64,000 nt of DNA from Bacteroidaceae bacterium (GTDB taxonomy: Bacteria; Bacteroidota; Bacteroidia; Bacteroidales; Bacteroidaceae). Below the pieces are notes generated by a model. It did not search any database. It saw only the letters and a program-made list of their open reading frames with translations, and was not told where the DNA came from. Below, one piece after another: positions 9,577-19,468 of the stretch. A program made the position numbers and the translations under genes. The stretch covers positions 19,635 through 83,634 of the forward strand of contig JAKSJD010000010.1 in assembly GCA_024398435.1 (NCBI GenBank), read 5' to 3'. Positions within the stretch are counted from its first letter, which is position 1, and each line of letters starts with the position of its first letter.

Positions 9577-10401
9577 ATGGGTATTCGTAAATTCAGACCA
9601 ATTACTCCAGGTCAAAGACACAAAGCTATTGGCACTTTCGATGATGTTACTACATCAGTGCCAGAGAAAACTCTTGTATTCGGTAAGAAGAGCACAGGCG
9701 GTCGTAACAACTACGGTCGTATGACAGTTCGCTACAGAGGCGGTGGTCACAAAAAGCTCGTTCGTATTATCGACTTCAAGAGAGAGAAAGACGGAATACC
9801 AGCTGTAGTAAAGACTATCGAGTACGATCCAAACCGTTCAGCACGTATCGCACTCCTCTTCTATGCAGATGGTGAAAAACGTTACATCGTTGCTCCTAAC
9901 GGATTACAAGTAGGCGCTACTATCATGTCTGGCGACACTGCAACTCCAGACCTTGGTAACACTCTTCCACTCCAGAACATTCCAGTCGGTACTGTTATCC
10001 ACAATATCGAACTTCGTCCTGGTCAGGGTGCCAAGATGGTAAGATCTGCTGGTAATTTTGCTCAGTTGACATCACGTGAAGGACGCTATTGCGTTATCAA
10101 ATTGCCTTCAGGTGAAATTCGTAAAGTTCTTTCAGTTTGCCGCGCAACTATCGGTAGCGTAAGCAATTCAGACCACGCACTTGAATCATCAGGTAAGGCA
10201 GGTCGCTCACGCTGGTTGGGACGTCGTCCTCACAACCGTGGTGTTGTAATGAACCCACATGATCACCCAATGGGTGGTGGTGAAGGCCGTCAGTCAGGTG
10301 GACACCCACGTTCACGCAATGGCTTGTACGCTAAGGGTCTCAAGACAAGAGCTCCAAAGAAGGCTTCAAACAAGTACATAATCGAAAGACGTAAAAAGTA
10401 A
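9577..10401 (+). CDS. rplB: 50S ribosomal protein uL2
   Basis: L2 is a core 50S protein needed for subunit association and peptidyl transfer; 274 residues, normal length. It has [19 protein letters not shown] near the N-terminus and the conserved [16 protein letters not shown] block, with the catalytically important His, near residue 228. The C-terminus is basic ([13 protein letters not shown]). Confidence 0.98.
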   Translation: MGIRKFRPITPGQRHKAIGTFDDVTTSVPEKTLVFGKKSTGGRNNYGRMTVRYRGGGHKKLVRIIDFKREKDGIPAVVKTIEYDPNRSARIALLFYADGEKRYIVAPNGLQVGATIMSGDTATPDLGNTLPLQNIPVGTVIHNIELRPGQGAKMVRSAGNFAQLTSREGRYCVIKLPSGEIRKVLSVCRATIGSVSNSDHALESSGKAGRSRWLGRRPHNRGVVMNPHDHPMGGGEGRQSGGHPRSRNGLYAKGLKTRAPKKASNKYIIERRKK

Positions 10402-10421
10402 TTAAGTTAACTAAGTAAAAT

Positions 10422-10691
10422 ATGAGTCGATCACTTAAAAAAGGTCCATATATCAACGTCAAGCTCGAAAAGAAAGTTCTTGCTATGAACGAGAGCGGTA
10501 AGAAGAACGTTATTAAGTCTTGGGCCAGAGCTTCAATGATTTCCCCAGATTTCGTGGGACATACAATTGCAGTTCACAATGGTAATAAGTTCATCCCTGT
10601 ATATGTTACAGAGAATATGGTAGGCCACAAGCTCGGAGAGTTTGCACTTACACGTACATTCCGCGGACATGCAGGAAATAGAAAGAAGTAA
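10422..10691 (+). CDS. rpsS: 30S ribosomal protein uS19
   Basis: S19 is in the 30S head and contacts S13; 89 residues. [19 protein letters not shown] at the start and [20 protein letters not shown] near the end are typical. It lies 20 bases after rplB and 34 before rplV. Confidence 0.97.
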   Translation: MSRSLKKGPYINVKLEKKVLAMNESGKKNVIKSWARASMISPDFVGHTIAVHNGNKFIPVYVTENMVGHKLGEFALTRTFRGHAGNRKK

Positions 10692-10725
10692 AAAACAGAT
10701 TCACAGAAATTATAAAGATTAAATA

Positions 10726-11130
10726 ATGGGATCAAGAAAGAAATTAATGGCCGAGAAGCATAAAGAGGCCAAAAAGACTATCTCCTTTGCTAGTCTTCGC
10801 AACATCCCAACATCTCCACGAAAGATGCGTTATGTAGTGGATCTTGTTAGAGGAATGGAAGTAAGCAAGGCTTTGGCAACTCTCAAGTTCTGCTCAAAGG
10901 ATGCTTCAAATGATCTCGAGAAGGTAGTTCGCTCAGCGATTGCTAACTGGGAGCAGAAGAATGAAAGAAAGGCCGAAAATGGCGAATTGTATATTTCAAG
11001 AATTTTCGTTGATGAAGGCGCAACTCTCAAGCGTATGAGACCAGCACCACAGGGTAGAGGATACAGAATTCGCAAGCGTTCAAATCATGTCACAGTATTT
11101 GTTGACGCTAAAACTAATGAAGAAAAGTAA
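10726..11130 (+). CDS. rplV: 50S ribosomal protein uL22
   Basis: L22 lines the exit tunnel; 134 residues. The N-terminus is extended by about 20 residues ([20 protein letters not shown]), as is common in Bacteroidota, ahead of the core [20 protein letters not shown]. The tunnel hairpin [20 protein letters not shown] is intact. Two bases separate it from rpsC. Confidence 0.96.
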   Translation: MGSRKKLMAEKHKEAKKTISFASLRNIPTSPRKMRYVVDLVRGMEVSKALATLKFCSKDASNDLEKVVRSAIANWEQKNERKAENGELYISRIFVDEGATLKRMRPAPQGRGYRIRKRSNHVTVFVDAKTNEEK

Positions 11131-11132
11131 TT

Positions 11133-11852
11133 ATGGGACAGAAGTGTAATCCAATTAGCAACCGTCTTGGCATCGTAAGAGGTTGGGACTCAAACTGGTT
11201 TGGCGGAAACAATTTCGGAGATAATATCCTTGAAGATAGCAAAATCCGCAAATACTTGAACGCTCGTTTAGCAAAAGCCAGTGTTTCGAAAATTGTAATC
11301 GAACGCACACTTAAGCTCGTCACTATTACTGTATGCACAGCTCGTCCAGGTATCATCATTGGTAAGGGTGGACAGGAAGTTGATAAGCTTAAAGAAGAAC
11401 TCAAGAAATTAACTGACAAGGATGTTCAGATTAATATTTATGAAGTGAAGCGCCCTGAATTAGACGCAGTTATCGTAGCAAACAACATCGCACGCCAGAT
11501 TGAAGGTAAGATCGCTTACCGCCGTGCAATCAAGACTGCTATCGCTAACACAATGCGTTCAGGTGCAGAAGGTATTAAAGTCCAGATTTCTGGTCGTCTT
11601 AATGGTGCAGAAATGTCACGTTCAGAGATGTATAAGGAAGGAAGAACTCCTCTCCACACTCTCCGTGCTGACATTGATTATTGTCTTGCAGAAGCACTTA
11701 CAAAGGTAGGTCTTCTTGGCATCAAGGTTTGGATTTGCCGCGGAGAAGTATTCGGAAAGAAGGACTTGGCTCCTAACTTCACTCAGGCAAAGGAATCAGG
11801 CCGCAACAATAATGGCGGAAGAAGATTCAGAAACAGAAAGTCTAACCGTTAA
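11133..11852 (+). CDS. rpsC: 30S ribosomal protein uS3
   Basis: S3 lies at the mRNA entry channel; 239 residues. It opens [20 protein letters not shown] and has the KH-domain loop [13 protein letters not shown] and RMNGAEM-type block ([18 protein letters not shown]). The Asn-rich, Arg-rich tail [15 protein letters not shown] is usual for the phylum. It follows rplV by 2 bases. Confidence 0.97.
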   Translation: MGQKCNPISNRLGIVRGWDSNWFGGNNFGDNILEDSKIRKYLNARLAKASVSKIVIERTLKLVTITVCTARPGIIIGKGGQEVDKLKEELKKLTDKDVQINIYEVKRPELDAVIVANNIARQIEGKIAYRRAIKTAIANTMRSGAEGIKVQISGRLNGAEMSRSEMYKEGRTPLHTLRADIDYCLAEALTKVGLLGIKVWICRGEVFGKKDLAPNFTQAKESGRNNNGGRRFRNRKSNR

Positions 11853-11863
11853 AATGTTGAAAC

Positions 11864-12295
11864 ATGTTACAGCCTAAAAGACAAAAATATAGAAGACCGC
11901 AAAAAGGACGTGGTCGTTTGAAGGGTGTTTCCCACAGAGGAACAGAACTCGCATTCGGTAGCTTCGGAATCAAGGCACTCCAGACTCGCTGGATCTCATC
12001 TCAGCAAATCGAGGCAGCCCGTGTAGCTATCACTCGTTATATGCAACGTCAGGGACAAGTTTGGATCCGTATCTTCCCAGATAAGCCAATCACAAAGAAG
12101 CCTGCCGACGTACGTATGGGTAAAGGTAAGGGTGATCCATATAAGTGGGTGTTCCCTGCTAAACCAGGCCGCATTCTCTTTGAAATCGAAGGTGTTTCAT
12201 ATGATATTGCAAAGGAAGCTCTCCGCCTCGGTGCTCAGAAACTTCCTACTACAACTAAGTTTATTGTAAGACGTGATTACGACAAAAACGCTTAA
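11864..12295 (+). CDS. rplP: 50S ribosomal protein uL16
   Basis: L16 helps position tRNA at the A site; 143 residues. [20 protein letters not shown] and [15 protein letters not shown]-type block ([19 protein letters not shown]) identify it. It follows rpsC by 11 bases. Confidence 0.97.
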   Translation: MLQPKRQKYRRPQKGRGRLKGVSHRGTELAFGSFGIKALQTRWISSQQIEAARVAITRYMQRQGQVWIRIFPDKPITKKPADVRMGKGKGDPYKWVFPAKPGRILFEIEGVSYDIAKEALRLGAQKLPTTTKFIVRRDYDKNA

Positions 12296-12300
12296 GAGTT

Positions 12301-12495
12301 ATGAAAATTACAGAAATAAGAGAATTGACAGATTCTGAGCTTAAGGAACGCTTGGAAGCAGAGGTTGCCAACTACACTAACATGAAGTTCAACCATCATG
12401 TCTCTCCTGTAGAGAACTATTCAGCAATTAAGAAACTTCGTCGTGATATCGCTCGTATGAAGTGTGAATTGCGTCAGAGAGAACTTAACAAATAA
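12301..12495 (+). CDS. rpmC: 50S ribosomal protein uL29
   Basis: L29 is a small helical protein at the tunnel exit; 64 residues. MKITEIRELTDSELKERLEA and the pair KLRRDIARMKCELRQREL are typical. It follows rplP after 5 bases. Confidence 0.94.
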   Translation: MKITEIRELTDSELKERLEAEVANYTNMKFNHHVSPVENYSAIKKLRRDIARMKCELRQRELNK

Positions 12496-12507
12496 AATTG
12501 CATCTAC

Positions 12508-12765
12508 ATGGAAGATAGAAATTTAAGAAAACAAAGAATGGGTGTTGTAGTAAGCAATAAGATGGATAAGACTATCGTTGTTGTTTCTAAGTTCAAGGAG
12601 AAGCACCCAATTTATGGTAAGTTCGTTAGCAAGACTAAGAAGTACCATGCTCACGATGAAAAGAACGAGTGCAATATTGGTGATACAGTACTGATTATGG
12701 AAACTCGCCCTTTGAGCAAAACCAAAAGATGGAGATTAGTTAATATCGTAGAAAGAGCTAAGTAA
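12508..12765 (+). CDS. rpsQ: 30S ribosomal protein uS17
   Basis: S17 is an early 16S rRNA binder with an OB fold; 85 residues. [20 protein letters not shown] and [20 protein letters not shown] are diagnostic. It follows rpmC by 12 bases. Confidence 0.96.
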   Translation: MEDRNLRKQRMGVVVSNKMDKTIVVVSKFKEKHPIYGKFVSKTKKYHAHDEKNECNIGDTVLIMETRPLSKTKRWRLVNIVERAK

Positions 12766-12767
12766 TT

Positions 12768-13133
12768 ATGATACAGGTAGAATCTAGATTGACAGTCGCT
12801 GATAACAGTGGTGCACGTGAGGTACTCTGTATCCGTGTATTAGGTGGTACTCGCCGCCGTTATGCCACTGTAGGCGATATTATCGTCGTAACAGTTAAGA
12901 ATGTTATCCCTTCAAGTGAAATTAAAAAGGGAACAGTATCAAAAGCTTTGATCGTTCGCACTAAGAAGGAAGTTCGTCGCGCTGATGGATCTTACATCCG
13001 CTTCGACGACAACGCATGCGTTCTTTTGAGTAACACAGGTGAAATGAGAGGAAGCCGTATCTTTGGCCCTGTTGCTCGTGAACTTCGTGCAGTAAATATG
13101 AAAGTAGTTTCTTTGGCTACTGAGGTTCTTTAA
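12768..13133 (+). CDS. rplN: 50S ribosomal protein uL14
   Basis: L14 bridges the subunits; 121 residues. [20 protein letters not shown] and the C-terminal [19 protein letters not shown] are nearly invariant in bacteria. It follows rpsQ by 2 bases. Confidence 0.98.
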   Translation: MIQVESRLTVADNSGAREVLCIRVLGGTRRRYATVGDIIVVTVKNVIPSSEIKKGTVSKALIVRTKKEVRRADGSYIRFDDNACVLLSNTGEMRGSRIFGPVARELRAVNMKVVSLATEVL

Positions 13134-13151
13134 TTTTAGATTAAATAAGTA

Positions 13152-13469
13152 ATGAGTAAATTACATATTAAGAAAGGTGACACGGTTATCGTAAATGCCG
13201 GCAACTCAAAAGGTCAGACAGGTAAGGTCCTTTCTGTTCTCGTTGAGAAGCAGCGTGCCGTTGTCGAGGGTGTCAACATCGTATCAAAGAGCACAAAGCC
13301 AAGTGCAAAGCACCCACAGGGAGGTATTGTAAAGCAGGAAGCTCCTATTCATATTTCTAACCTTAATGTAGTTGATCCTAAGACAGGTAAGGCTACTCGT
13401 ATAGGTAGAAAAGTTGGAGCAGACGGCAAATTAGTTCGTTATGCTAAAAAGTCAGGGGAGGAATTATAA
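13152..13469 (+). CDS. rplX: 50S ribosomal protein uL24
   Basis: L24 initiates 50S assembly; 105 residues. It has the KOW motif [20 protein letters not shown] and [20 protein letters not shown]. The last base of its stop codon is the first base of rplE, and its last codons contain the rplE Shine-Dalgarno sequence. Confidence 0.96.
   Translation: MSKLHIKKGDTVIVNAGNSKGQTGKVLSVLVEKQRAVVEGVNIVSKSTKPSAKHPQGGIVKQEAPIHISNLNVVDPKTGKATRIGRKVGADGKLVRYAKKSGEEL
13456..13461 (+). promoter_or_regulatory. Shine-Dalgarno site before rplE
   Basis: GGGAGG lies 7 bases before the rplE ATG, inside the last codons of rplX. It is unusual for Bacteroidota. Confidence 0.7.
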
Positions 13470-14023
13470 TGAGTACTACTGCAAATCTTAAAAATGTATA
13501 TGCAGAGCAAATCGCACCTGCATTGATGAAACAGTTCAATTATTCTTCTCCTATGCAAATTCCTGTATTGAAGAAGATCGTTGTAAACCAAGGTCTTGGT
13601 TCAGCAACTGCAGACAAGAAGGTCATTGAAGTAGCAATGGAAGAAATTGCCCAGATTACTGGTCAGAAGCCTGTTGCAACAATGTCAAAGAAGGATATCT
13701 CAAACTTCCACCTTCGTAAGAAGATGCCAATTGGTGTAATGGTAACATTGCGTCGTCAGAGAATGTATGAGTTCCTTGAGAAGCTCATCCGCGTTTCTCT
13801 CCCTCGTATCCGTGACTTCAAGGGTATCGAAAGTAAGTTTGACGGTCGTGGTAACTATACACTCGGAATTCAGGAGCAGATTATCTTCCCAGAAATCAAC
13901 ATCGACCAGGTTGACAAGATTATGGGTATGAACATCACATTCGTGACTTCTGCTCAGACAGATGAAGAAGGTTATGCACTTCTTAAAGCATTCGGATTAC
14001 CATTTAAAGACGCTAATAAATAA
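13469..14023 (+). CDS. rplE: 50S ribosomal protein uL5
   Basis: L5 binds 5S rRNA in the central protuberance; 184 residues. [38 protein letters not shown] and [20 protein letters not shown] are characteristic. It overlaps the rplX stop by one base. Confidence 0.97.
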   Translation: MSTTANLKNVYAEQIAPALMKQFNYSSPMQIPVLKKIVVNQGLGSATADKKVIEVAMEEIAQITGQKPVATMSKKDISNFHLRKKMPIGVMVTLRRQRMYEFLEKLIRVSLPRIRDFKGIESKFDGRGNYTLGIQEQIIFPEINIDQVDKIMGMNITFVTSAQTDEEGYALLKAFGLPFKDANK

Positions 14024-14028
14024 TTGAT

Positions 14029-14328
14029 ATGGCAAAAGAATCAATGAAGGCACGTGAAGTAAAGCGTGCAAAGCTCGTTGCAAAATACGCTGCAAAGCGT
14101 GCGGCTTTGAAGAAAGTTGTTGCTACAGGCGACCCAATGGAAGCATATGAGGCAGCTCGTAAGCTTCAGGATATCCCTGCAAATGCAAATCCAATCCGTC
14201 TTCACAACCGTTGCAAGCTTACAGGCCGTCCAAGAGGTTATATCCGTCAGTTTGGTATCTCTCGTATTCAATTCCGTGAGATGGCATCTGCAGGTTTGAT
14301 CCCAGGCGTAAAGAAAGCAAGTTGGTAG
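14029..14328 (+). CDS. rpsN: 30S ribosomal protein uS14 (zinc-free type)
   Basis: S14 of the 30S head; 99 residues. It has the long, zinc-free form: there is no C-X2-C pair, and the C-terminal block is [20 protein letters not shown] followed by [20 protein letters not shown]. It follows rplE by 5 bases, and a 56-base gap separates it from rpsH. Confidence 0.97.
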   Translation: MAKESMKAREVKRAKLVAKYAAKRAALKKVVATGDPMEAYEAARKLQDIPANANPIRLHNRCKLTGRPRGYIRQFGISRIQFREMASAGLIPGVKKASW

Positions 14329-14384
14329 AATTTTTATTATTAATCATTAAATATTGTCGGGGTGTCCCGATTAATTTAAGTATT

Positions 14385-14780
14385 ATGACAGATCCAATAG
14401 CAGATTATCTAACGAGACTGAGAAATGCGATCATGGCAAAGCACAAGGTCGTTGAGATTCCAGCCTCAAACTTGAAGAAGGAGATCACAAAGATTCTCTT
14501 CGACAAGGGCTATGTACTTAACTACAAGTTTGTCGACGAAGGTCCTCAGGGAACTATCAAGGTCGCTCTCAAGTACGATGCCGAAACAAAGGCAAGCGCT
14601 ATTCAGAGCTTGCAGCGTGTGTCAAGACCAGGTTTGCGTAAGTACACTGGTTACAAAGACATGCCAAGTGTGATTAACGGATTAGGTATTGCAATAATAT
14701 CTACATCTAAAGGTGTAATGACAGACAAGGAAGCTGCTGAACTTAAGATTGGTGGCGAAGTCCTTTGTTATGTATATTAA
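14385..14780 (+). CDS. rpsH: 30S ribosomal protein uS8
   Basis: S8 is a primary 16S binder and in E. coli the repressor of the spc operon; 131 residues from the ATG at 14385. Reading in frame from further upstream (14322) would overlap rpsN and add 21 non-conserved residues, so MTDPIADYLTRLRNAIMAKH is taken as the start. The C-terminus has the usual SKGVMTDKEAAELKIGGEVL. Confidence 0.97.
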   Translation: MTDPIADYLTRLRNAIMAKHKVVEIPASNLKKEITKILFDKGYVLNYKFVDEGPQGTIKVALKYDAETKASAIQSLQRVSRPGLRKYTGYKDMPSVINGLGIAIISTSKGVMTDKEAAELKIGGEVLCYVY

Positions 14781-14785
14781 TAAAT

Positions 14786-14791
14786 AGGAGG
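14786..14791 (+). promoter_or_regulatory. Strong Shine-Dalgarno site before rplF
   Basis: AGGAGG lies 7 bases upstream of the rplF ATG at 14799, a rare arrangement in Bacteroidota. Confidence 0.8.
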
Positions 14792-14798
14792 AAATATA

Positions 14799-15368
14799 AT
14801 GTCTAGAATCGGTAAGTTACCTATTAATATTCCTGCAGGAGTGACTATCACTCATAAGGATGACATTGTAACCGTTAAAGGTCCAAAGGGAGAGCTTTCT
14901 CAGTATGTAAACCCTGCAATCAAGGTTACAATTGATGAAGGTCAGATTACATTTGAGGAGAATCAGGATTTAATGGCTGACAATACAAAGCAGCGTCATG
15001 CATTCCACGGCCTCTATCGTGCACTTATCAACAATATGGTTGTAGGTGTTTCAGAAGGCTACAAGAAGACTCTCCAGTTGGTAGGTGTTGGTTTCCGTGT
15101 ATCAAACACAGGTAATGTTCTTGAGTTTGCTCTCGGTTATTCACACGCTATCCTCTTCGTTCTTCCAAAGGAGATCAAGGTTGAAACTAAGTCAGAAAGA
15201 AACCAGGATCCTTTGATTATGCTCGAATCTTGCGACAAGCAGTTGCTTGGTCAAGTCTGTGCGAAAATTCGTTCATTGCGTAAGCCTGAACCTTATAAGG
15301 GTAAGGGTATTCGCTTCCAGGGCGAGGTTGTTCGTAGAAAGTCAGGTAAGTCAGCTAGTGCTAAATAA
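14799..15368 (+). CDS. rplF: 50S ribosomal protein uL6
   Basis: L6 lies near the factor-binding site; 189 residues. [20 protein letters not shown] and [20 protein letters not shown] are typical. It is preceded by AGGAGG and lies 18 bases after rpsH. Confidence 0.97.
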   Translation: MSRIGKLPINIPAGVTITHKDDIVTVKGPKGELSQYVNPAIKVTIDEGQITFEENQDLMADNTKQRHAFHGLYRALINNMVVGVSEGYKKTLQLVGVGFRVSNTGNVLEFALGYSHAILFVLPKEIKVETKSERNQDPLIMLESCDKQLLGQVCAKIRSLRKPEPYKGKGIRFQGEVVRRKSGKSASAK

Positions 15369-15385
15369 TTTTTAATTGTACGAAT

Positions 15386-15727
15386 ATGATAACAAAGATA
15401 GAAAGACGTATCAAAATCAAATATAGAGTACGCAATAAAGTTTCTGGTACTGCTGAACGTCCACGTATGTCTGTATTCAGAAGTAACAAGCAGATTTACG
15501 TTCAGGTAATCGATGATGAAGCTGCTAAGACTTTGGTTTCTGCATCATCACTTGGACTTGAGAAGTGCAATAAGTGTGAACAGGCTGCTAAGGTTGGTGA
15601 ACTCGTTGCAAAGAAGGCTCTCGAAGCTGGAATCACAACAGTTGTATTCGACCGTAATGGCTACTTGTATCATGGTAGAGTAAAAGAGGTAGCTGAAGCT
15701 GCCCGTAACGCAGGACTTAAATTTTAA
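15386..15727 (+). CDS. rplR: 50S ribosomal protein uL18
   Basis: L18 binds 5S rRNA with L5; 113 residues. The core [20 protein letters not shown] and [20 protein letters not shown] are diagnostic. It lies 17 bases after rplF and 9 before rpsE. Confidence 0.96.
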   Translation: MITKIERRIKIKYRVRNKVSGTAERPRMSVFRSNKQIYVQVIDDEAAKTLVSASSLGLEKCNKCEQAAKVGELVAKKALEAGITTVVFDRNGYLYHGRVKEVAEAARNAGLKF

Positions 15728-15736
15728 TTAGGAATT

Positions 15737-16246
15737 ATGGTTAATAGAGTAAAAATAGGAAACGACGTCGAGCTTAAAGATCGATTGGTTGCTATTAATC
15801 GTGTTACCAAGGTAACAAAGGGTGGTAGAACATTTACATTCGCTGCTATTGTTGTTGTAGGTAATGAGAATGGCATAATTGGATGTGGTCTTGGTAAGGC
15901 AGGTGAAGTTACAGCAGCTATCGCTAAGGGCGTAGAAGCAGCTAAGAAGAACTTGGTAAAGGTGCCTGTACTCAATGGTACAGTACCTCACGAGGCATTC
16001 GCTAAGTTTGGTGGTGCTAAGGTTCTCATTATGCCAGCATCTGAAGGTACAGGAGTTGTTGCAGGTGGTGCAATGCGTGCTGTATTGGAAAGCGTTGGAA
16101 TTACTGACGTACTTGCTAAGTCAAAGGGTTCTTCAAATCCTCATAACCTTGTAAAGGCTACTATCGAAGCTCTTACAAGCATGCGTGATCCAAAGACCGT
16201 TGCACAGAACCGTGGCGTTAGTTTGACAAAAGTATTTAGAGGATAA
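15737..16246 (+). CDS. rpsE: 30S ribosomal protein uS5
   Basis: S5 contributes to decoding fidelity; 169 residues. It has the S5 N-terminal RNA-binding block ([20 protein letters not shown]), the [15 protein letters not shown] helix and the C-terminal [20 protein letters not shown]. Its stop codon is followed at once by AAGGAGGT, the rpmD ribosome-binding site. Confidence 0.97.
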   Translation: MVNRVKIGNDVELKDRLVAINRVTKVTKGGRTFTFAAIVVVGNENGIIGCGLGKAGEVTAAIAKGVEAAKKNLVKVPVLNGTVPHEAFAKFGGAKVLIMPASEGTGVVAGGAMRAVLESVGITDVLAKSKGSSNPHNLVKATIEALTSMRDPKTVAQNRGVSLTKVFRG

Positions 16247-16251
16247 GGAGG
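16245..16251 (+). promoter_or_regulatory. Strong Shine-Dalgarno site before rpmD
   Basis: AAGGAGG overlaps the rpsE stop codon and ends 7 bases before the rpmD ATG. It is a canonical site in a phylum where these are rare. Confidence 0.8.
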
Positions 16252-16258
16252 TAATATC

Positions 16259-16435
16259 ATGGCAACAATAAAGATTAAGCAGATTAAGAGTCGTGCAAAC
16301 CGACCAATTGATCAGAAGCGTACTTTGGATTCTCTTGGACTTACTAAGATGAATAAGGTAGTTGAACATGAGGACACTCCTGCAGTACGAGGAATGATAA
16401 ACAAGGTTCATCACCTTGTAGAGGTAGTAGACTAA
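16259..16435 (+). CDS. rpmD: 50S ribosomal protein uL30
   Basis: L30 of the 50S subunit; 58 residues read directly from the sequence. It begins MATIKIKQIKSRANRPIDQK, includes TLDSLGLTKMNKVVEHEDTP, and ends GMINKVHHLVEVVD. Length and position between rpsE and rplO match the family. A strong Shine-Dalgarno sequence marks the start. Confidence 0.96.
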   Translation: MATIKIKQIKSRANRPIDQKRTLDSLGLTKMNKVVEHEDTPAVRGMINKVHHLVEVVD

Positions 16436-16461
16436 ACGTTAATAAATTAAAATTTGACACA

Positions 16462-16908
16462 ATGGAATTACATAATTTACAACCAGCTGAAGGCTCAACT
16501 CACAATAGCAAGCGAGTAGGTCGTGGATACGGTTCAGGTAAGGGCCGCACATCAACTCGTGGTCACAAGGGAGCAAAGGCTCGTTCTGGTTACAAGAAGA
16601 AAATTGGTTTCGAAGGTGGTCAGATGCCTCTCCAACGCCGTGTGCCTAAATTTGGCTTCAAGAACATTAATCGCGTAGAATATAAGGCAATCAATCTTGC
16701 AACAATTCAGAAGTTGGCTGACGATAAGAATCTTGAAAAGGTGGGTATCGCAGAACTTATTGAAGCAGGTTTTGTTAATTCAAAGCAATTAGTAAAGGTT
16801 CTTGCTAACGGAGAACTTACATCAAAGATTGATGTTGAGGCTCATGCATTCTCACAGAAGGCAGAAACTATCATTACAGAAAAGGGTGGCAACGTCGTAA
16901 AACTTTAA
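16462..16908 (+). CDS. rplO: 50S ribosomal protein uL15
   Basis: L15 is a 50S assembly protein; 148 residues. It has the long basic Gly-rich N-terminus (RVGRGYGSGKGRTSTRGHKG) and GFEGGQMPLQRRVPKFGF. Four bases separate it from secY. Confidence 0.97.
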   Translation: MELHNLQPAEGSTHNSKRVGRGYGSGKGRTSTRGHKGAKARSGYKKKIGFEGGQMPLQRRVPKFGFKNINRVEYKAINLATIQKLADDKNLEKVGIAELIEAGFVNSKQLVKVLANGELTSKIDVEAHAFSQKAETIITEKGGNVVKL

Positions 16909-16912
16909 AATA

Positions 16913-18286
16913 ATGGGAAAAGCAATAGATAAACTTAAGAATAACAAGTTTGTTAAGACATTGTCTAACATTATGAAGATTGAGGATCTTCGCTCTCGTC
17001 TTCTCATTACCATCGGTTTTGTAGCTGTATACAGATTCGGCTCATATGTCGTTCTTCCAGGTGTTGATACATCGGCACTCCAGGCTCTCAGCGACCAGAC
17101 AGAAGGTGGACTTATGTCTTTGCTTGATATGTTCTCCGGTGGTGCATTTTCCAAGGCTTCAATATTCGCACTTGGAATTATGCCATACATCTCAGCTTCT
17201 ATCGTAATGCAGCTGTTAGGTATTGCTGTCCCTTATTTCCAGAAAATGCAACGCGAAGGTGAAAGTGGCAGAAGAAAGATGAATCAGCTGACTCGTTATT
17301 TGACAGTAGCTATTCTTTTGTTGCAAGCTCCTGGTTATTTGTTCAACCTTAGACAGACTACTCAAGGTATGGCAATCTATTCAAGTATCGATTGGACAAT
17401 GTTTATCATTACATCTACAATCATCTTGGCAGCCGGCAGTATGTTCGTCCTCTGGTTGGGTGAGAGAATCACAGACAAGGGTGTTGGTCAGGGTGTATCA
17501 TTGATCATCATGGTTGGTATTATTGCACGTCTCCCTCAGGCATTGTATCAGGAAACTTACACACGCTTCACTTCACCAGGTCATGGTGGCTTGTTCTTAC
17601 TCCTCGTGGAAATAGTTATTTTGCTTGCTGTTATGGCAGCTGCAATTCTTCTTGTCCAAGGAGTTCGTAGAGTCCCTGTACAATATGCAAAGCGCGTTGT
17701 GGGCAATCGTCAGTATGGTGGTGCTCGCCAGTACATTCCACTTAAGCCTTATGCAGCAAATGTTATGCCAATCATTTTTGCCCAGGCAATCATGTTTATA
17801 CCATTATCAGTGGCACAATATCTTGGTGCAAAGCAAACTCCATTTATGGCTCAGCTTACGGATAATACAAGTGTGGTTTACAATGTGATTTTCGCAGCGT
17901 TGATCATTCTCTTCACATATCTGTATACAGCCATTACAATCAATCCAACTCAGATGGCAGAAGATATGAAGCGTAACAATGGCTTCATCCCAGGTGTTAA
18001 GCCAGGTAAGAGTACTGCTGAATTCTTGGATAAGATTATGTCTCGCATCACATTGCCAGGCTCTTTGTTCTTGGCTTTGATAGCTGTTATGCCTGCATTT
18101 GCAGGTCTGCTTGATGTGCAGCGTGAGTTTGCTCAGTTCTTTGGTGGAACATCATTGTTGATTCTTGTAGGTGTTGTGTTGGATACTCTCCAGCACATTG
18201 AAAGCCACCTTTTGATGAGACATTATGATGGCTTACTCGAAACTGGACGTGTTCGCGGTGCTCATGCTAATATTGGGGCATATTAA
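16913..18286 (+). CDS. secY: Preprotein translocase subunit SecY
   Basis: SecY is the pore of the Sec translocon in the inner membrane; 457 residues with about ten hydrophobic segments. Conserved stretches include MPYISASIVMQLL, the cytoplasmic loop GESGRRKMNQLTRYLT, and GFIPGVKPGKSTAEFLDKI in the C-terminal half. It starts 4 bases after rplO and ends 6 bases before map, as expected for a spc-type operon. Confidence 0.97.
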   Translation: MGKAIDKLKNNKFVKTLSNIMKIEDLRSRLLITIGFVAVYRFGSYVVLPGVDTSALQALSDQTEGGLMSLLDMFSGGAFSKASIFALGIMPYISASIVMQLLGIAVPYFQKMQREGESGRRKMNQLTRYLTVAILLLQAPGYLFNLRQTTQGMAIYSSIDWTMFIITSTIILAAGSMFVLWLGERITDKGVGQGVSLIIMVGIIARLPQALYQETYTRFTSPGHGGLFLLLVEIVILLAVMAAAILLVQGVRRVPVQYAKRVVGNRQYGGARQYIPLKPYAANVMPIIFAQAIMFIPLSVAQYLGAKQTPFMAQLTDNTSVVYNVIFAALIILFTYLYTAITINPTQMAEDMKRNNGFIPGVKPGKSTAEFLDKIMSRITLPGSLFLALIAVMPAFAGLLDVQREFAQFFGGTSLLILVGVVLDTLQHIESHLLMRHYDGLLETGRVRGAHANIGAY

Positions 18287-18292
18287 TTTAAG

Positions 18293-19081
18293 ATGATTTA
18301 TCTTAAAACAGACGAAGAAGTAGAATTTCTGCGAGAGGCCAACTTGTTGGTAGGTAAAACTCTCGCAGAATTAGCCAAAATACTAAAGCCAGGGGTTACG
18401 ACTCGTGAACTGGATGTTTTAGCGGAAACATTCATTCGAGATCATGGGGCAGAACCTACGTTTAAAGGTTTCCCTAATCCTTATGGCCCTCCATTTCCTG
18501 GAAGTATCTGCACTTCTGTCAATGATCAGGTAGTGCATGGAATTCCAAACGACAGACCTCTGCAGGATGGTGATATTATATCTATCGACTGCGGAACAAA
18601 GCTTCACGGCTATTGTGGCGACTCTTGCTATACATTTGCTGTCGGTGAAGTTTCGGAAGAAGTTAATGCTCTTCTCAGAACTACCAAAGAGGCATTGTAT
18701 AAGGGAATTGAACAGGCTGTCGTCGGACGAAGAATCGGAGACATTTCATATGCTGTTCAGACTCATTGTGAGGCTAATGGTTATGGTGTTGTTCGTGAAT
18801 TCGTTGGTCATGGAATAGGAAAGGAAATGCATGAGGCTCCACAAGTACCAAATTTTGGACGTCGCGGCAATGGCGTGATGCTTAAAGATGGATTGTGTAT
18901 TGCTATAGAACCGATGATTACATTAGGATCAAAGGAAATCTATATGCAGCCTGACAGGTGGGGCATAGTTACTCGAGATCATAAGATTGCTGCTCATTAT
19001 GAGCATACGATTTGTGTTCGAAAGGGAAAGGCTGATATATTATCATCGTTTGAAGAAATAGAAGAAATAATCACTTGTTAA
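18293..19081 (+). CDS. map: Type I methionine aminopeptidase
   Basis: MAP removes the initiator methionine from new proteins in the cytoplasm; 262 residues, the short bacterial type without an N-terminal extension. Metal ligands and substrate residues can be placed in SIDCGTKLHGYCGDSCYTF (two Asp), EFVGHGIGKEMHEAP (His), IAIEPMITL (Glu) and HYEHTICV (Glu). There is no adk gene between secY and map, unlike the Firmicutes order. Confidence 0.96.
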   Translation: MIYLKTDEEVEFLREANLLVGKTLAELAKILKPGVTTRELDVLAETFIRDHGAEPTFKGFPNPYGPPFPGSICTSVNDQVVHGIPNDRPLQDGDIISIDCGTKLHGYCGDSCYTFAVGEVSEEVNALLRTTKEALYKGIEQAVVGRRIGDISYAVQTHCEANGYGVVREFVGHGIGKEMHEAPQVPNFGRRGNGVMLKDGLCIAIEPMITLGSKEIYMQPDRWGIVTRDHKIAAHYEHTICVRKGKADILSSFEEIEEIITC

Positions 19082-19090
19082 TAATTAAAT

Positions 19091-19309
19091 ATGGCTAAAC
19101 AGTCAGCAATAGAGCAAGACGGAACAATAGTTGAGGCATTGTCGAACGCAATGTTTCGCGTAGAACTGGAAAACGGTCATGAGATCATCGCGCATATCTC
19201 AGGCAAGATGAGAATGCATTACATTAAGATTCTGCCTGGTGATAAGATTCGCGTTGAAATGTCTCCTTATGACCTTTCTAAAGGAAGAATAGTATTTAGA
19301 TATAAATAA
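19091..19309 (+). CDS. infA: Translation initiation factor IF-1
   Basis: IF-1 occupies the A site during initiation; 72 residues. [20 protein letters not shown] and the OB-fold core [20 protein letters not shown] are typical, as is the end RIVFRYK. It sits between map and rpmJ with 9- and 11-base gaps. Confidence 0.97.
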   Translation: MAKQSAIEQDGTIVEALSNAMFRVELENGHEIIAHISGKMRMHYIKILPGDKIRVEMSPYDLSKGRIVFRYK

Positions 19310-19320
19310 AGATTCAGTAT

Positions 19321-19437
19321 ATGAAAACAAAAGCATCTTTAAAGAAGCGTACTCCAGATTGCGTTATCGTAAGACGTAAAGGACGTTTGTTTGTAATTAA
19401 CAAGAAGAATCCTAAGTACAAAATGCGTCAGGGATGA
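19321..19437 (+). CDS. rpmJ: 50S ribosomal protein bL36
   Basis: L36 is the smallest 50S protein; 38 residues read from the sequence: [20 protein letters not shown] followed by [18 protein letters not shown]. It has only one Cys, so this is the zinc-free form. A Met replaces the more usual Gln or Arg in the YK(Q/M)RQG end. It lies 11 bases after infA and 31 before rpsM. Confidence 0.96.
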   Translation: MKTKASLKKRTPDCVIVRRKGRLFVINKKNPKYKMRQG

Positions 19438-19468
19438 TTCTGTTGTTAGAAAATTAATTTAATAAGAT

